Below are positions 35,339 through 44,449 of a DNA stretch of 64,000 bases, in pieces (position 1 is the stretch's first letter; every line of letters starts with the position of its first letter). The notes under the pieces are model-generated. The model was not told the origin of the DNA, made no database searches, and saw only the letters and a list, made by a program, of their open reading frames with translations. The position numbers and the translations under genes were made by a program. This DNA is from Caryophanales bacterium UBA4951 (GTDB lineage: Bacteria; Bacillota_I; Bacilli_A; RFN20; CAG-826). The DNA lies in contig DHAP01000002.1 of the NCBI GenBank assembly GCA_002397465.1, positions 972 to 64,971 of the forward strand, given 5' to 3'.

Positions 35339-36607
35339 ATGAATGAGCCTCTAGCTTTTAGAATGCGACCCACGACCCTCGACGAGGTGATTGGGCAAGA
35401 TGACGTCGTTGGCAAGAACGGCTTTTTAAGGAAGTCCGTCGAACACCAATCACCGGTCTCAATGATTCTTTTCGGTCCTCCGGGAACGGGCAAGACCACG
35501 ATTGCCGAAGCCTACGCCAGAAGCATTGACATACCATATAAAAGGCTGAACGCCGTCACCACCGACAAGAAGGAAATGCAAGAGGCCATCCTCGATGCCA
35601 AACTCTCGAGCCACGCCATCGTGATAGTGGACGAGGTCCATCGTCTTGATAAGCAGAAACAAGACCTTCTTTTGCCATACGTGGAAGATGGGACTTTTTA
35701 TCTGATCGGCGCCACGACCGCCAATCCGTATATCGCCCTTAACCGGGCCATCAGGAGCCGCTGCCGCCTCATCGAGATCAAGCCGCTCAGCGAGAAAGAC
35801 GTGGTGGTCGGTTTAAAAAGAGCCATCGCTTCGCCTAAGGGATTAGACAACAAGCTTAACGTCAACGATGAAGGACTCAACTATATTGCCAAACTTAGCG
35901 GCGGCGACCTCCGTTTTGCCCTCAACATGCTTGAAGAGGCCTCCATTCAATTCGATGAAGGGAAATCCATCGGCGTCGATGAGCTCAAAACCATCGAAAG
36001 CGTGCCAAACTACGCGATGGACAAAGGCGAAGAAGAACATTATGACTCCGTCTCCGCCCTTCAGAAATCCATCAGGGGCGCGGACGTCGACGCAGCTTTG
36101 TATTATTTGGCCAGGCTTTGCATCGCCGAAGACCTCGACTCGATCAAAAGGCGTCTTTTGGTGACGGCATATGAGGACATCGGATTAGGCAATCCGCCAG
36201 CCGTCCAACGTTGCCAATTAGCCATCGAAGCGGCGGAGCAAGTCGGCTTTCCTGAGGCCATCATTCCTCTAGGATTCACGGTCTGCGAATTATGCCTGTC
36301 GCCTCATTCAAAAGCCTCGACTCTCTCGATTGAAAAGACGATGGACTTTGCCGCCAAAAAGCCTTTCATGGTCCAAGACTACCTGAAGCTGACCCCAATC
36401 AACCTCAAGGATGAGGACAAGTATCCATATGACCGCCCAGACCTTTGGGAGAAGATCCAATATCTTCCGGACTTCCTCAAGGAAATGCGTTTCTATGAGC
36501 CGAACGCGATGTCCAAGTCATCCTATGAGAAAGCCCTCAACGAGAACTACCAACGGATGATCAAAAACGGCAGAAGCAACAAACTGTCCGAACTAAAGAG
36601 AAAATAG
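35339..36607 (+). CDS. rarA: Replication-associated recombination protein A (RarA/MgsA), clamp-loader-like AAA ATPase
   Basis: 422 residues. It begins with the family hallmark LAFRMRPTTLDEVIGQDDVVG, then Walker A GPPGTGKTT (46-54), Walker B VIVDEVHR (95-102), GATTANPYIALNRAIRSRC (sensor 1/arginine-finger region) and the C-terminal tetramerisation domain (EDIGLGNPPAVQ). It acts at stalled replication forks with SSB. It is a housekeeping gene amid sugar genes; it may be read through from the GH2 gene 36 nt upstream. No Shine-Dalgarno sequence is evident before ATG 35339. Confidence 0.95.
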   Translation: MNEPLAFRMRPTTLDEVIGQDDVVGKNGFLRKSVEHQSPVSMILFGPPGTGKTTIAEAYARSIDIPYKRLNAVTTDKKEMQEAILDAKLSSHAIVIVDEVHRLDKQKQDLLLPYVEDGTFYLIGATTANPYIALNRAIRSRCRLIEIKPLSEKDVVVGLKRAIASPKGLDNKLNVNDEGLNYIAKLSGGDLRFALNMLEEASIQFDEGKSIGVDELKTIESVPNYAMDKGEEEHYDSVSALQKSIRGADVDAALYYLARLCIAEDLDSIKRRLLVTAYEDIGLGNPPAVQRCQLAIEAAEQVGFPEAIIPLGFTVCELCLSPHSKASTLSIEKTMDFAAKKPFMVQDYLKLTPINLKDEDKYPYDRPDLWEKIQYLPDFLKEMRFYEPNAMSKSSYEKALNENYQRMIKNGRSNKLSELKRK

Positions 36608-36618
36608 GGTAGGAAAAA

Positions 36619-36651
36619 CCCGCCGCAGGTTTGTAGGTAACTTGCAGCGGG
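36619..36651. terminator. Bidirectional terminator between rarA and GH94
   Basis: CCCGCCGCAGGTT and AACTTGCAGCGGG form a 13-bp imperfect stem between two convergent genes. T tracts are short, so strength is uncertain. Confidence 0.55.
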
Positions 36652-36663
36652 CTTCCCGCAAAG

Positions 36664-39084
36664 TTATTTGAGCTCGACTTTGACTTCTTTCGAGCTCTTT
36701 AGGAACGGGATGACGTGGCCAACGAGTGGCGCGCCATCGACATAGAGGGTTTTCTTGTCCTTGGTGTTGTCTATATGAATGTCATAGACGACGTTACGAT
36801 ATATCCGTTTGATTTGGATGTTTTTGAAGCTGTCTTTAGGAAGATGCGGTTCGATCGATAAGCCTTCGAAGGTCGGCTTGACGCCTAAGAGATACTGGCT
36901 GAGGGCCACGAAGCTCCAGGTTGCGGAGCCGCTTAGCCAGCTGTTTTTGGCCTGGCCATAGTTTTTGGCGTCTCTTCCGGCGATCATCTGAGAGTAGACG
37001 TAAGGCTCGGTGTAGTGGATGTCGGAATATTCCTCGATATAGGCCGGGGCGTTTTTCTTGTAGAGTTCAAAGGCCTCTTTGTCTTCTCCTTCAACGGCAT
37101 GGGCGATGACGACCCAGGGGTTGTTATGGTTGAAGACGGCCCCGTTCTCTTTGTATCCAGGGGGATAGGAAGAGATCTCACCGAGTTCGAGATGATAAGT
37201 GGTGTAGCAAGGATGAAGCAGCTCAAGTCCCCAACGATTCCCCAAGAGACGTTCGGCGCTTGATAAAGCTATATGGCCATAGCCTTCATCGTGCCCGATG
37301 CCCGCCATGACGCAGAAGCCTTGGGGCTCGATAAAGATCTGACCTTCTTTGTTCTCATGGCTTCCGACTTTGTTTCCATATGCGTCATAAGCTCTGAGGA
37401 AGTAAGAGCCATCCCAGCCATATTTAAGGGTCGCGTCGCTCACTTCTTTGACGGCCTTTAAAGTCTCTTTTTCCTCGTCTTTCTGGCCTATGATATGCAT
37501 TATCTCCGCATATTCCTTACCATATTTGACGAACATTCCGGCGATGAAGATGCTTTCGGCGATGCCGGTTTCTTTGTTAGCGGTCGTCTGGAAACTCTCG
37601 CCTGGAGTGGATGAAAAACAGTTGAGATTCAGGCAATCGTTCCAGTCCGCTCTTCCAATAAGCGGAAGCCCATGCGGACCCCGATGGGAGATGGTGAAGT
37701 GAATCGATGCCTTAAGATGCTCTTTGAGCGGCTTCTCGCTGCCCTTAAGACTATCAAACGGGACTGGCTCATTGAGAATGTCGAAGTCACCCGTTTCTTT
37801 TAAATAGGCTGAAGTGGCCGCGACGAGCCATAATGGGTCGTCATTGAAGCCTGAGCCGATGCCGGAGTTGCCTTTCTTGGTGAGAGGCTGATATTGGTGA
37901 TAGGTCGAGCCGTCTTCTTTCTGAATGGAGGCGATGTCCAATATCCTCTCTCTGGCTTTCGAAGGGATCAGGTGGACGAAGCCAAGCAAATCCTGGCAGG
38001 AGTCACGGAAGCCCATGCCCCTTCCGATGCCTGATTCATAGTAAGAGGCGCTGCGGGACATCATGTAGGTGACCATGCACTGGTATTGGTTCCAGATGTT
38101 GGCCATCCTGTCGAGTTTTTCGTCTCCGCTGTCGACATGGAATATCGAGAGTAAATCGTCCCAGTGTTTCTTTATTTCACTAAGGGCCTTCTCGACTTTC
38201 TCGGCATTGTTGAATTTGGCGATCAGCTTCTCAGCCGGCGCTTTGTTGATGACGTTCAAAGAGACAAATTTTTCTTCTGGGTCAACCTCACAGTATCCGA
38301 GGATGAAGATTATCTTCTTGCTCTCGCCTGGCTTAAGGGAGACGTCAAGCTGATGGGCAGCGATTGGATGCCAGCCTGAGGCCACATAATCGCCAAGATT
38401 ACCCTTAGTGATTTCCTCAGGGGACTCATAACCATTGAAGCGTCCTAAAAAGTGGTCGCGGTCACTCTCGAAATGAGAGCAATGCTCATTTACGTAATAG
38501 AAGGCGTAGTGGTTTCTTCTTTCGCGGTATTCGCTCTTGTGATAGATGATTCCGTCATAGCATTCGACTTCGCCGGTCGAGAGGTTCCTTTGGAAGTTTT
38601 CGCCATCGTCGCTGGCGTTCCATAGGCACCATTCAATTTGAGAAAAAACGTTTAAGTTGCGTACTTTGTTCGAATAATTGTGAATTTCCATTTCTTGGAT
38701 CTCACAACTCTCTTTGAGAGGGACGAAACAAGTGATTCTGCAATCGATTTCGTTCTTCTTTCCCTCAAAGATCGAATAGCCTAAGCCATGACGGCATTCA
38801 TAAGAGTCCAATGGGGTTTTGGCAGGCAAGAATGTCGGGCTCCAGATCAAGGAGCCTTCTTTTATATAGACGTGCCTCCCATCCATGTCATTCGGCACAT
38901 CGTTATAACGATATCTGGTGATGCGGCGGAGTTTTGCGTCCTTATAAAAACTGTAGCCTCCGCAGGTGTTGCTTATAAGAGAGAAGAAGTCTTGATCGCC
39001 AAGGTAGTTAATCCACGGAGAAGGAGTGGCAGGGGTGCTAATGACATATTCCTTGTTTTTGTCATCGAAGTGTCCGTATTTCAT
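36664..39084 (-). CDS. GH94 cellobiose phosphorylase-like enzyme
   Basis: 806 residues, the usual length of cellobiose phosphorylases. N-terminal beta-sandwich (MKYGHFDDKNKEYVI, TPSPWINYLG) and an (alpha/alpha)6 barrel with RGMGFRDSCQDLLGF, the catalytic region GRADWNDCLNLN (Asp480-Asp483), and ENGAVFNHNNPW. It splits a beta-1,4-linked glucose disaccharide with phosphate to glucose 1-phosphate plus glucose, saving ATP. It is cytoplasmic (no signal). GGAGGAG precedes the ATG. It is divergent from the LacI regulator, with operator-like palindromes between, so it is probably induced by its substrate. A chitobiose or laminaribiose activity cannot be excluded. Confidence 0.92.
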   Translation of the reverse strand: MKYGHFDDKNKEYVISTPATPSPWINYLGDQDFFSLISNTCGGYSFYKDAKLRRITRYRYNDVPNDMDGRHVYIKEGSLIWSPTFLPAKTPLDSYECRHGLGYSIFEGKKNEIDCRITCFVPLKESCEIQEMEIHNYSNKVRNLNVFSQIEWCLWNASDDGENFQRNLSTGEVECYDGIIYHKSEYRERRNHYAFYYVNEHCSHFESDRDHFLGRFNGYESPEEITKGNLGDYVASGWHPIAAHQLDVSLKPGESKKIIFILGYCEVDPEEKFVSLNVINKAPAEKLIAKFNNAEKVEKALSEIKKHWDDLLSIFHVDSGDEKLDRMANIWNQYQCMVTYMMSRSASYYESGIGRGMGFRDSCQDLLGFVHLIPSKARERILDIASIQKEDGSTYHQYQPLTKKGNSGIGSGFNDDPLWLVAATSAYLKETGDFDILNEPVPFDSLKGSEKPLKEHLKASIHFTISHRGPHGLPLIGRADWNDCLNLNCFSSTPGESFQTTANKETGIAESIFIAGMFVKYGKEYAEIMHIIGQKDEEKETLKAVKEVSDATLKYGWDGSYFLRAYDAYGNKVGSHENKEGQIFIEPQGFCVMAGIGHDEGYGHIALSSAERLLGNRWGLELLHPCYTTYHLELGEISSYPPGYKENGAVFNHNNPWVVIAHAVEGEDKEAFELYKKNAPAYIEEYSDIHYTEPYVYSQMIAGRDAKNYGQAKNSWLSGSATWSFVALSQYLLGVKPTFEGLSIEPHLPKDSFKNIQIKRIYRNVVYDIHIDNTKDKKTLYVDGAPLVGHVIPFLKSSKEVKVELK

Positions 39085-39132
39085 CTTTCTCCTCCTACGC
39101 GTGTAACGCGCATTGTTTATATCTTAATATGC

Positions 39133-39171
39133 GTAGAAACGTTCGATGAAACCTTTACTAAAACGATTTCG
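39133..39171 (-). promoter_or_regulatory. LacI-type operators in front of the GH94 gene
   Basis: GTAGAAACGTTCGA (39133-39146) and CTAAAACGATTTCG (39158-39171) both have the central CG of LacI-family sites. The second shares 12 of 14 bases with the operator before lacI at 39347. They lie 50-90 bp upstream of the GH94 ATG, where they would overlap its promoter. Confidence 0.6.
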
Positions 39172-39265
39172 CCGACTGACATCATTTTAGGCAAATAAAC
39201 ACCAAAAACAACTGGTGCAAAAATTTTTGGAAGCGAAAAAAGCACGAAACATTCATAGGGGGTCG

Positions 39266-39283
39266 GCGAAAAGGTGATTTCGC
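39266..39283. repeat. Extended palindrome GCGAAA-N6-TTTCGC in the divergent region
   Basis: GCGAAAAGGTGATTTCGC has perfect 6-bp arms identical to the operator arms nearby, but with a 6-nt centre. It may be an auxiliary regulator site. Confidence 0.4.
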
Positions 39284-39310
39284 AAAAAAGTAAGGGCTTA
39301 CATTTCCCTC

Positions 39311-39360
39311 TTGACGGGGCTTTTTTTCTTTCATACCATAATTACGCGAAAACGATTTCG
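39311..39360 (+). promoter_or_regulatory. lacI promoter and autoregulatory operator
   Basis: TTGACG (39311-39316) is a good -35; CATAAT (39337-39342) or TACCAT (39334-39339) is the -10. CGAAAACGATTTCG (39347-39360) follows in the leader, 16 bp before the ATG, and is expected to block transcription when bound. Confidence 0.6.
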
Positions 39361-39376
39361 TCAATTGGAGGCTCAG

Positions 39377-40399
39377 ATGGCACGTATTTGCGACATCGCT
39401 CAAAAATGTGGTCTTAGCAACGCAACCGTTTCTAAGGCTCTTAATGGTTCACACGAGATACCCGAGTGCACCGTTGCGCGTGTTAAGCAAGCCGCCATTG
39501 AGCTTGGATATGTTCCTAATGCGAATGCCCGCTCCTTAAAAATGAGAAGGAGCTTTACCATCGGCGTTCTCTTTGTCGATCAGACAGCCTGTGGCTTAAC
39601 CCATGAATATTTCTCTTCCATATTGAACGCCGTCAAAGTCGAGGCCGAAAGAAGGGGATATGACATCACCTTCATCGCCAGCGACACCTTCGGCGGCAAA
39701 AAGCTTACTTATGTCGAACACGCGAGAAGCCGTTCGATCGATGGCGTCGTCATCGCCTCGGTCGATTTCACCTCGCCTTCCGTCATCGAGCTTGTCAATT
39801 CTGGCATCCCCGTCGTCACCATCGATTATGTCTATAACGGATGCACAGCCATTCTCTCCGATAACGAGATAGGGGTGGCCACCGAGGTCGAATACGCCTA
39901 CAAGATGGGACATCGTAAGATTGCCTTCATCCACGGCGAAGACACCGACGTCACCAAAAAGCGCATGGCTGGATTCAGCCGCGTCTGCAACAAACTCGGA
40001 CTTAACGTTCCGCCAGAATACATCAAATCAGCCATCTATCACGATCCCGCGAGCGTCGGCAAATCATTGAATGAGGTTGAGAAGCTTAGCGACAGGCCAA
40101 CCTGCATCATCTTCCCGGATGATGTCTCAGCCTTGGCATCCATCGTCTCCTCAAGACTCACCGACAGCGAGCTGAACAAAGTCTCGATCGCTGGATACGA
40201 TGGCATCTCCTTAAGCAGGATGCTGAACCCGGTTCTTACCACGTATTGCCAGGATAGCGAGATGATCGGAAGCCTTGCCGCTTCAAAACTGATCGAACGA
40301 ATCGAACACCCTGAGACCTTCGTCCCAGAGCAGATCTCCGTCAAAGGCCACCTTCAAGAGGGTGGCACCATCAAGCCATTCACAGGGCTCGATAAATAA
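39377..40399 (+). CDS. LacI-family transcriptional regulator of the beta-glucoside/oligosaccharide genes
   Basis: 340 residues from ATG 39377 (GGAGG 6 nt upstream). The HTH (ICDIAQKCGLSNATVSKALN, residues 3-22) and hinge helix (NANARSLKMRRS) are canonical and the periplasmic-binding-like effector domain follows (IGVLFVDQTA ... GYDGISLSRMLNPVLTTY). It sits between a cellobiose phosphorylase-like gene and a sugar ABC transporter, and palindromes matching LacI operators lie before itself and the GH94 gene. It is therefore the likely local repressor, relieved by an imported oligosaccharide. Confidence 0.93.
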   Translation: MARICDIAQKCGLSNATVSKALNGSHEIPECTVARVKQAAIELGYVPNANARSLKMRRSFTIGVLFVDQTACGLTHEYFSSILNAVKVEAERRGYDITFIASDTFGGKKLTYVEHARSRSIDGVVIASVDFTSPSVIELVNSGIPVVTIDYVYNGCTAILSDNEIGVATEVEYAYKMGHRKIAFIHGEDTDVTKKRMAGFSRVCNKLGLNVPPEYIKSAIYHDPASVGKSLNEVEKLSDRPTCIIFPDDVSALASIVSSRLTDSELNKVSIAGYDGISLSRMLNPVLTTYCQDSEMIGSLAASKLIERIEHPETFVPEQISVKGHLQEGGTIKPFTGLDK

Positions 40400-40409
40400 T
40401 TAGGCTATT

Positions 40410-40431
40410 ACCGCTTTGTAGGGGCGGTTTA
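40410..40431 (+). terminator. Weak hairpin after lacI
   Basis: ACCGC (40410-40414) pairs with GCGGT (40424-40428), followed by TT only. It may reduce but not block read-through into the ABC operon. Confidence 0.35.
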
Positions 40432-40474
40432 GGCAATAAATGAGCACAACATTGAAAGGAGGATTCAAAAATCT

Positions 40475-41941
40475 ATGAAAAAATCAATGTTAGCTATCTC
40501 TGCACTTGCCGCAACCAGTCTCTTGGCGTTAGCTGGCTGTGACGGGGCATCCAATTCAGGAAGCGGCACCGTCTGCTCCGAGGACACTGGAAAAGTCCTC
40601 AACATCGCTTGCTGGAACAACGAGTTCCAAAGCCGTTTCGAAAACTTCTACCCTGACTATGTCAAAACAGTCAAGGAAGGAACCGAAAGCTACGATCTCT
40701 TAAGAGACGGAACCAAAGTCTACTTCAAAATCACGCCGAACGATGGCAATGGTTATCAGACCAAACTCGACACTGACCTCAAGGCTCAGGATTCCGCATC
40801 CGCCGATGATAAGATCGACATGTTCCTCATCGAGGCCGACTACGCCACCAAATACACCGCGACCGATTACACGCTCGACGTCAAAAACGACATCGGCTTG
40901 ACCGATCAAGACCTCTCCGAGATGTATCAGTACACCAAAGACATCGTCACTTATGATGGCAAACTCAAGGCCGTCAGCTGGCAGGCCACCCCGGGGCTTT
41001 ATGCCTATAGACGTGACTTAGCCAAGAAGATTTGGGGCTTCGACGATCCGGACAAAGTCCAGGACAAGCTCTCAACCTGGGACAAGTTCAACAGCGTCGC
41101 CGCAACAGCCAAAGAAAAGAACATCAAAATGCTCTCTGGCTTCGATGATGCCTACCGTGTCTATTCCAACAACATGGCTTCCCCATGGGTCACCAACAAA
41201 GTCGTCCATCTCGACGATCAGATCAAGAGCTGGATCAAGGCCACCAAGAGCTACACCGACAGCGGCTACAACGACAAGACATCCCTTTGGGATTCGCAAT
41301 GGCAACAAAATCAGGGCCCGACTGGTGCGAGCAAGGAAGTCACCTCTGATGGCGAGACTTCAACCGTCACCGGCCACTCGGTCTTAGGATTCTTCTACAG
41401 CACCTGGGGCATCAACTTCACCCTCGCTGGCAACGCCGACCCGAAGAATTTGGGCTACACCGGCGATCCATCGACCTCCCTATATGGTGAATACGCCGTC
41501 TGCAAAGGACCGGCTTCGTGGTATTGGGGCGGCAGCTGGCTCTGCGCGGCCAAAGGAACCGACAACAAGAACCTCGTCAACAAGATCATGTACACCATGA
41601 CCTGCAACGCTCCTGTTTCCAATTCCATCACCCGTATCACCCAGGACTACACCAACAATAAGTCGGCCATGGAAGCCATCGGCTCCGATACTTCATTCGG
41701 CAGCGCCTTTCTCGGCGGACAGAACCACATCGCTCTCTTCACCAGCGCGGCTGGCAACATCAGCATGAAGAACGCCTGCGCTTATGACCAAGGCTGCAAC
41801 GAGAAGATCCAGAATGCCATGAAGGACTACTTCCTTGGCACTTCCGATCTAGCTGCCGCCATCTCCAACTTCAAGACCAAGCTCGGCGAGACCTATAACG
41901 ACCTCACCTTTGATTCCTCTTGGAATATCACTACTTTATAA
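40475..41941 (+). CDS. Sugar ABC transporter substrate-binding lipoprotein
   Basis: 488 residues. Lipoprotein signal MKKSMLAISALAATSLLALAGC (Cys22). The mature sequence is of the type 1 extracellular solute-binding protein (SBP_bac_1) kind, with VLNIACWNNEFQSRF at the start and aromatic-rich ligand-binding stretches such as SWQATPGLYAYR and GPASWYWGGSW. It binds an oligosaccharide outside the membrane. AAAGGAGG lies 12 nt before the ATG. It is first of a three-gene transporter operon. Confidence 0.92.
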   Translation: MKKSMLAISALAATSLLALAGCDGASNSGSGTVCSEDTGKVLNIACWNNEFQSRFENFYPDYVKTVKEGTESYDLLRDGTKVYFKITPNDGNGYQTKLDTDLKAQDSASADDKIDMFLIEADYATKYTATDYTLDVKNDIGLTDQDLSEMYQYTKDIVTYDGKLKAVSWQATPGLYAYRRDLAKKIWGFDDPDKVQDKLSTWDKFNSVAATAKEKNIKMLSGFDDAYRVYSNNMASPWVTNKVVHLDDQIKSWIKATKSYTDSGYNDKTSLWDSQWQQNQGPTGASKEVTSDGETSTVTGHSVLGFFYSTWGINFTLAGNADPKNLGYTGDPSTSLYGEYAVCKGPASWYWGGSWLCAAKGTDNKNLVNKIMYTMTCNAPVSNSITRITQDYTNNKSAMEAIGSDTSFGSAFLGGQNHIALFTSAAGNISMKNACAYDQGCNEKIQNAMKDYFLGTSDLAAAISNFKTKLGETYNDLTFDSSWNITTL

Positions 41942-42007
41942 ACGAGTAGCTCGGCTCGGGTGGCTGCCAAAAACAGCCACCCTAGCTTATTTTGGGGGAC
42001 AAGAACC

Positions 42008-43093
42008 ATGGAAAGATCACTTCGTCAAAAGACTAAGAAAAAGCACATCTCCTACAGCAAATGGGGATATATCTTTCTTATTCCTTTCTTCGTCGCGTTC
42101 ATTCTCTTCCAGCTCATCCCTTTGGCGGAGACCTTCTGGTATTCCTTCACCAAGTACTATGATGACATGCTTACGACAGTTGGTCCGAGCTGGTGCGGGT
42201 TTGAGAACTATTCCTGGCTCTTCGGGACCAAGACGATCCGCCCGTTGTCCTTCTTTGGCATCAGCATGGGCAACGTTGAGATGAATGACTTATGCTACTA
42301 CGCCCTCAACACGCTCATCATTTGGCTGATCGGTTTCATTCCGCAGATCATCGTTTCCTTGTTATTAGCCATCTGGTTCACGGACATCCGTCTCAACATC
42401 CGTCTACAAGGCTTCTGGAAGACCGTCATCTATATGCCTAACCTCATTATGGCAGCGGCCTTGGGCATGTTGTTCTTCATGATATTCGCAAGGTCAGGCC
42501 CAATCATGAACACCTTAGTCAGTTGGGGCTGGCTCTCGGAGGGCTATGACGTTCTCACGAGCAGCACTTGGACGAGAATCATCATCGCCTTCATGAACTT
42601 CCTGATGTGGTTTGGCAACACGACCTTGCTACTTATGGCCGGCGTCATGGGCATCGATGGATCCGTCTATGAGTCCGCCATGCTTGATGGGGCCAGCAGT
42701 GGAGTCATCTTCAGAAAGATCACGATGCCGTTGCTCCGTCCGATCTTCATATATGTCGTCATCACTTCCATGATCGGTGGCATTCAGCTATTCGATATCC
42801 CTCAGATTTTCACCCAGGGTTCCGGAGGCGTCAATTCCTCCAGCTACACCCTCATGATGTATCTCTATAACCTCATCAGGGTCAAACAGAACTATGGACA
42901 AGCCGGCGCTTTGAGCGTCCTCATGTTCCTAGTCACCGCGGCTTTGTCCATGACGGTCTACAAGATCACCAATCCGAAGCTCAATCCGGAGCGAGAGATG
43001 CTCAAAGCCCAAAAGAAACGCTTCAAGGAATACAAAGATTCCGAAGCCACGATCGAAGAGATGAAGAACTCCGTCTCTTTAGGAGGCAAATGA
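42008..43093 (+). CDS. Sugar ABC transporter permease (MalF/UgpA type)
   Basis: 361 residues from the ATG at 42008, which has GGGGGA upstream; earlier in-frame codons overlap the intergenic sequence and lack a ribosome site. Six membrane helices with the CUT1 permease EAA loop YESAMLDGASSGVIFRKITM (the ATPase contact) are visible. It forms the channel with the next gene. Confidence 0.93.
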   Translation: MERSLRQKTKKKHISYSKWGYIFLIPFFVAFILFQLIPLAETFWYSFTKYYDDMLTTVGPSWCGFENYSWLFGTKTIRPLSFFGISMGNVEMNDLCYYALNTLIIWLIGFIPQIIVSLLLAIWFTDIRLNIRLQGFWKTVIYMPNLIMAAALGMLFFMIFARSGPIMNTLVSWGWLSEGYDVLTSSTWTRIIIAFMNFLMWFGNTTLLLMAGVMGIDGSVYESAMLDGASSGVIFRKITMPLLRPIFIYVVITSMIGGIQLFDIPQIFTQGSGGVNSSSYTLMMYLYNLIRVKQNYGQAGALSVLMFLVTAALSMTVYKITNPKLNPEREMLKAQKKRFKEYKDSEATIEEMKNSVSLGGK

Positions 43094-43094
43094 T

Positions 43095-43976
43095 ATGGCA
43101 ACCTATGCGCTTCCAAAGAAGATAACCAAAAGCTACAAGGCCCAGCTTATCGTCCGCCGGGTCCTCGTCTATGCCGTTTTGATCCTCTTGTCCTTCCTTT
43201 GCATCTTCCCTCTATACACCCTCATCGTCAACATGACGAGAAGCCATGGCGACATTTCCGCGAATGGTTTCAGTTTCTGGTTCGGGAACAATTTGGCCGC
43301 GAACTGGGATCTCGTCTTCAACAACGCCCACCTTCCGGTGGCCACAGCCTTGGTCAATTCAATCATCGTCTCGACCTTATCCTCAATCATCGCCGTCTAT
43401 TTCTCCACTCTGACGGCCTTCTCGTTCAACGTCTATAACTTCAAAGGCAAGAGTTTCCTCTTCACGTTCGTCTTGCTCATCATGATGATTCCGACCCAGG
43501 TCTCGGCTTTGGGCTTCGTAAGACTCATGAACTCCTGGCACGCGACAAACCAGCTATGGCCTCTCATCATCCCGAACATCTGCGCACCGGTCGTCTTCTT
43601 CTACATCAACCAGTACATGCAAGCCAATCTTCCTTATGAGCTGATTGAGGCTTCAAGGGTCGACGGCAGTTCCGAGGTTGGCATCTTCCATAAGATCGTC
43701 ATCCCTCTTATGAAACCCGCGATTGCGGTACAGTTCATCTTCACCTTCGTCTCTTCTTGGAACAACTACTTCGTGCCTGCCCTTCTTATCGACAAGGACA
43801 GCGTCAAGACGTTGCCGCTGGTCATCGCGACCATCAAGGCCAGCGACCCTTCGACCTTCAACCTTGGGCAGGTCTATTGCTTGATAGGCGTGTCGATCAT
43901 CCCGCTTATCATCGTCTATCTGATCTTCTCGAGATTCATCATCAAAGGAATGACGGAAGGCGCGGTCAAAGGCTAG
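43095..43976 (+). CDS. Sugar ABC transporter permease (MalG/UgpE type)
   Basis: 293 residues, six helices, with the EAA loop YELIEASRVDGSSEVGIFHK. It starts 1 nt after the stop of the first permease (GGAGG upstream inside that gene). No ATP-binding subunit is encoded nearby, so the importer probably shares an MsmK/MalK-like ATPase encoded elsewhere, as is usual for CUT1 systems in Bacillota. Confidence 0.93.
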   Translation: MATYALPKKITKSYKAQLIVRRVLVYAVLILLSFLCIFPLYTLIVNMTRSHGDISANGFSFWFGNNLAANWDLVFNNAHLPVATALVNSIIVSTLSSIIAVYFSTLTAFSFNVYNFKGKSFLFTFVLLIMMIPTQVSALGFVRLMNSWHATNQLWPLIIPNICAPVVFFYINQYMQANLPYELIEASRVDGSSEVGIFHKIVIPLMKPAIAVQFIFTFVSSWNNYFVPALLIDKDSVKTLPLVIATIKASDPSTFNLGQVYCLIGVSIIPLIIVYLIFSRFIIKGMTEGAVKG

Positions 43977-43990
43977 AAATCGTTTGATCG

Positions 43991-44030
43991 AAAGACAGGC
44001 TCAAATTACCTCCGGGCCTGTCTTTTTCTT
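43991..44030 (+). terminator. Terminator of the sugar ABC operon
   Basis: AAAGACAGGC (43991-44000) pairs with GCCTGTCTTT (44016-44025), followed by TTCTT. Confidence 0.85.
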
Positions 44031-44043
44031 TTTCTGAAAAAGC

Positions 44044-44098
44044 TGGAAACGCTTTCATGGGCGATACCCTTGTCACTTCATGAAAAGAACACTAGTAT
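44044..44098 (+). promoter_or_regulatory. cre-like site and promoter of the 50-residue protein gene
   Basis: TGGAAACGCTTTCA (44044-44057) satisfies the CcpA cre consensus. It is followed by TTGTCA (44070-44075), a 17-bp spacer and TAGTAT (44093-44098), a good sigma-A promoter. The cre centre is about 55 bp upstream of the start site, a position used for activation as well as repression in Bacillus. Confidence 0.7.
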
Positions 44099-44147
44099 GT
44101 ACGACCGCTTCGAAAGAGGCGGAAAACACACTAGGAGGTAAAACGTG

Positions 44148-44300
44148 ATGAAAAGTTATGAAAACGACATCCGTAGCGCTAGCTTAAGCGCCACGATAGA
44201 CGAACTTATGACCGATCGTTCTGAGACTGCCAGTGAGAGACTTGCCGATGGCATGGTGCTCTCATACATCGATGGCATAATGTCCGGAAACGCTCAATAA
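44148..44300 (+). CDS. Small acidic protein of 50 residues
   Basis: A complete gene unit: promoter with cre site, CTAGGAGGTAAAA ribosome site 8 nt upstream, ATG at 44148 (a GTG directly before it is an alternative), 50 codons, TAA, then a strong terminator. The product starts MKSYENDIRSASLSAT and is predicted helical and acidic, with no membrane segment or cysteine. I do not recognise a family. The catabolite-type site and position between the sugar transporter and a GH94 gene suggest a role linked to carbon regulation, which is inference. Confidence 0.72.
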   Translation: MKSYENDIRSASLSATIDELMTDRSETASERLADGMVLSYIDGIMSGNAQ

Positions 44301-44315
44301 GCTGTCTAAAGAATT

Positions 44316-44341
44316 GACCCGAGTAAAATCGGGTCTTTTTT
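44316..44341 (+). terminator. Terminator of the small-protein gene
   Basis: GACCCGA (44316-44322) pairs with TCGGGTC (44329-44335), followed by six T. Confidence 0.88.
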
Positions 44342-44352
44342 CTTACCTTTTA

Positions 44353-44383
44353 TCGACACTTTAATGATGGCTTATTGTATAAT
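44353..44383 (+). promoter_or_regulatory. Candidate promoter of the second GH94 gene
   Basis: TCGACA (44353-44358) and a perfect TATAAT (44378-44383), spacer 19 bp. Confidence 0.5.
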
Positions 44384-44449
44384 TATCCCATCTATATGGG
44401 GCAACGCTCCTTTGTAGGATATAGATCTAATTTTCAAGGTGGAATGAAA

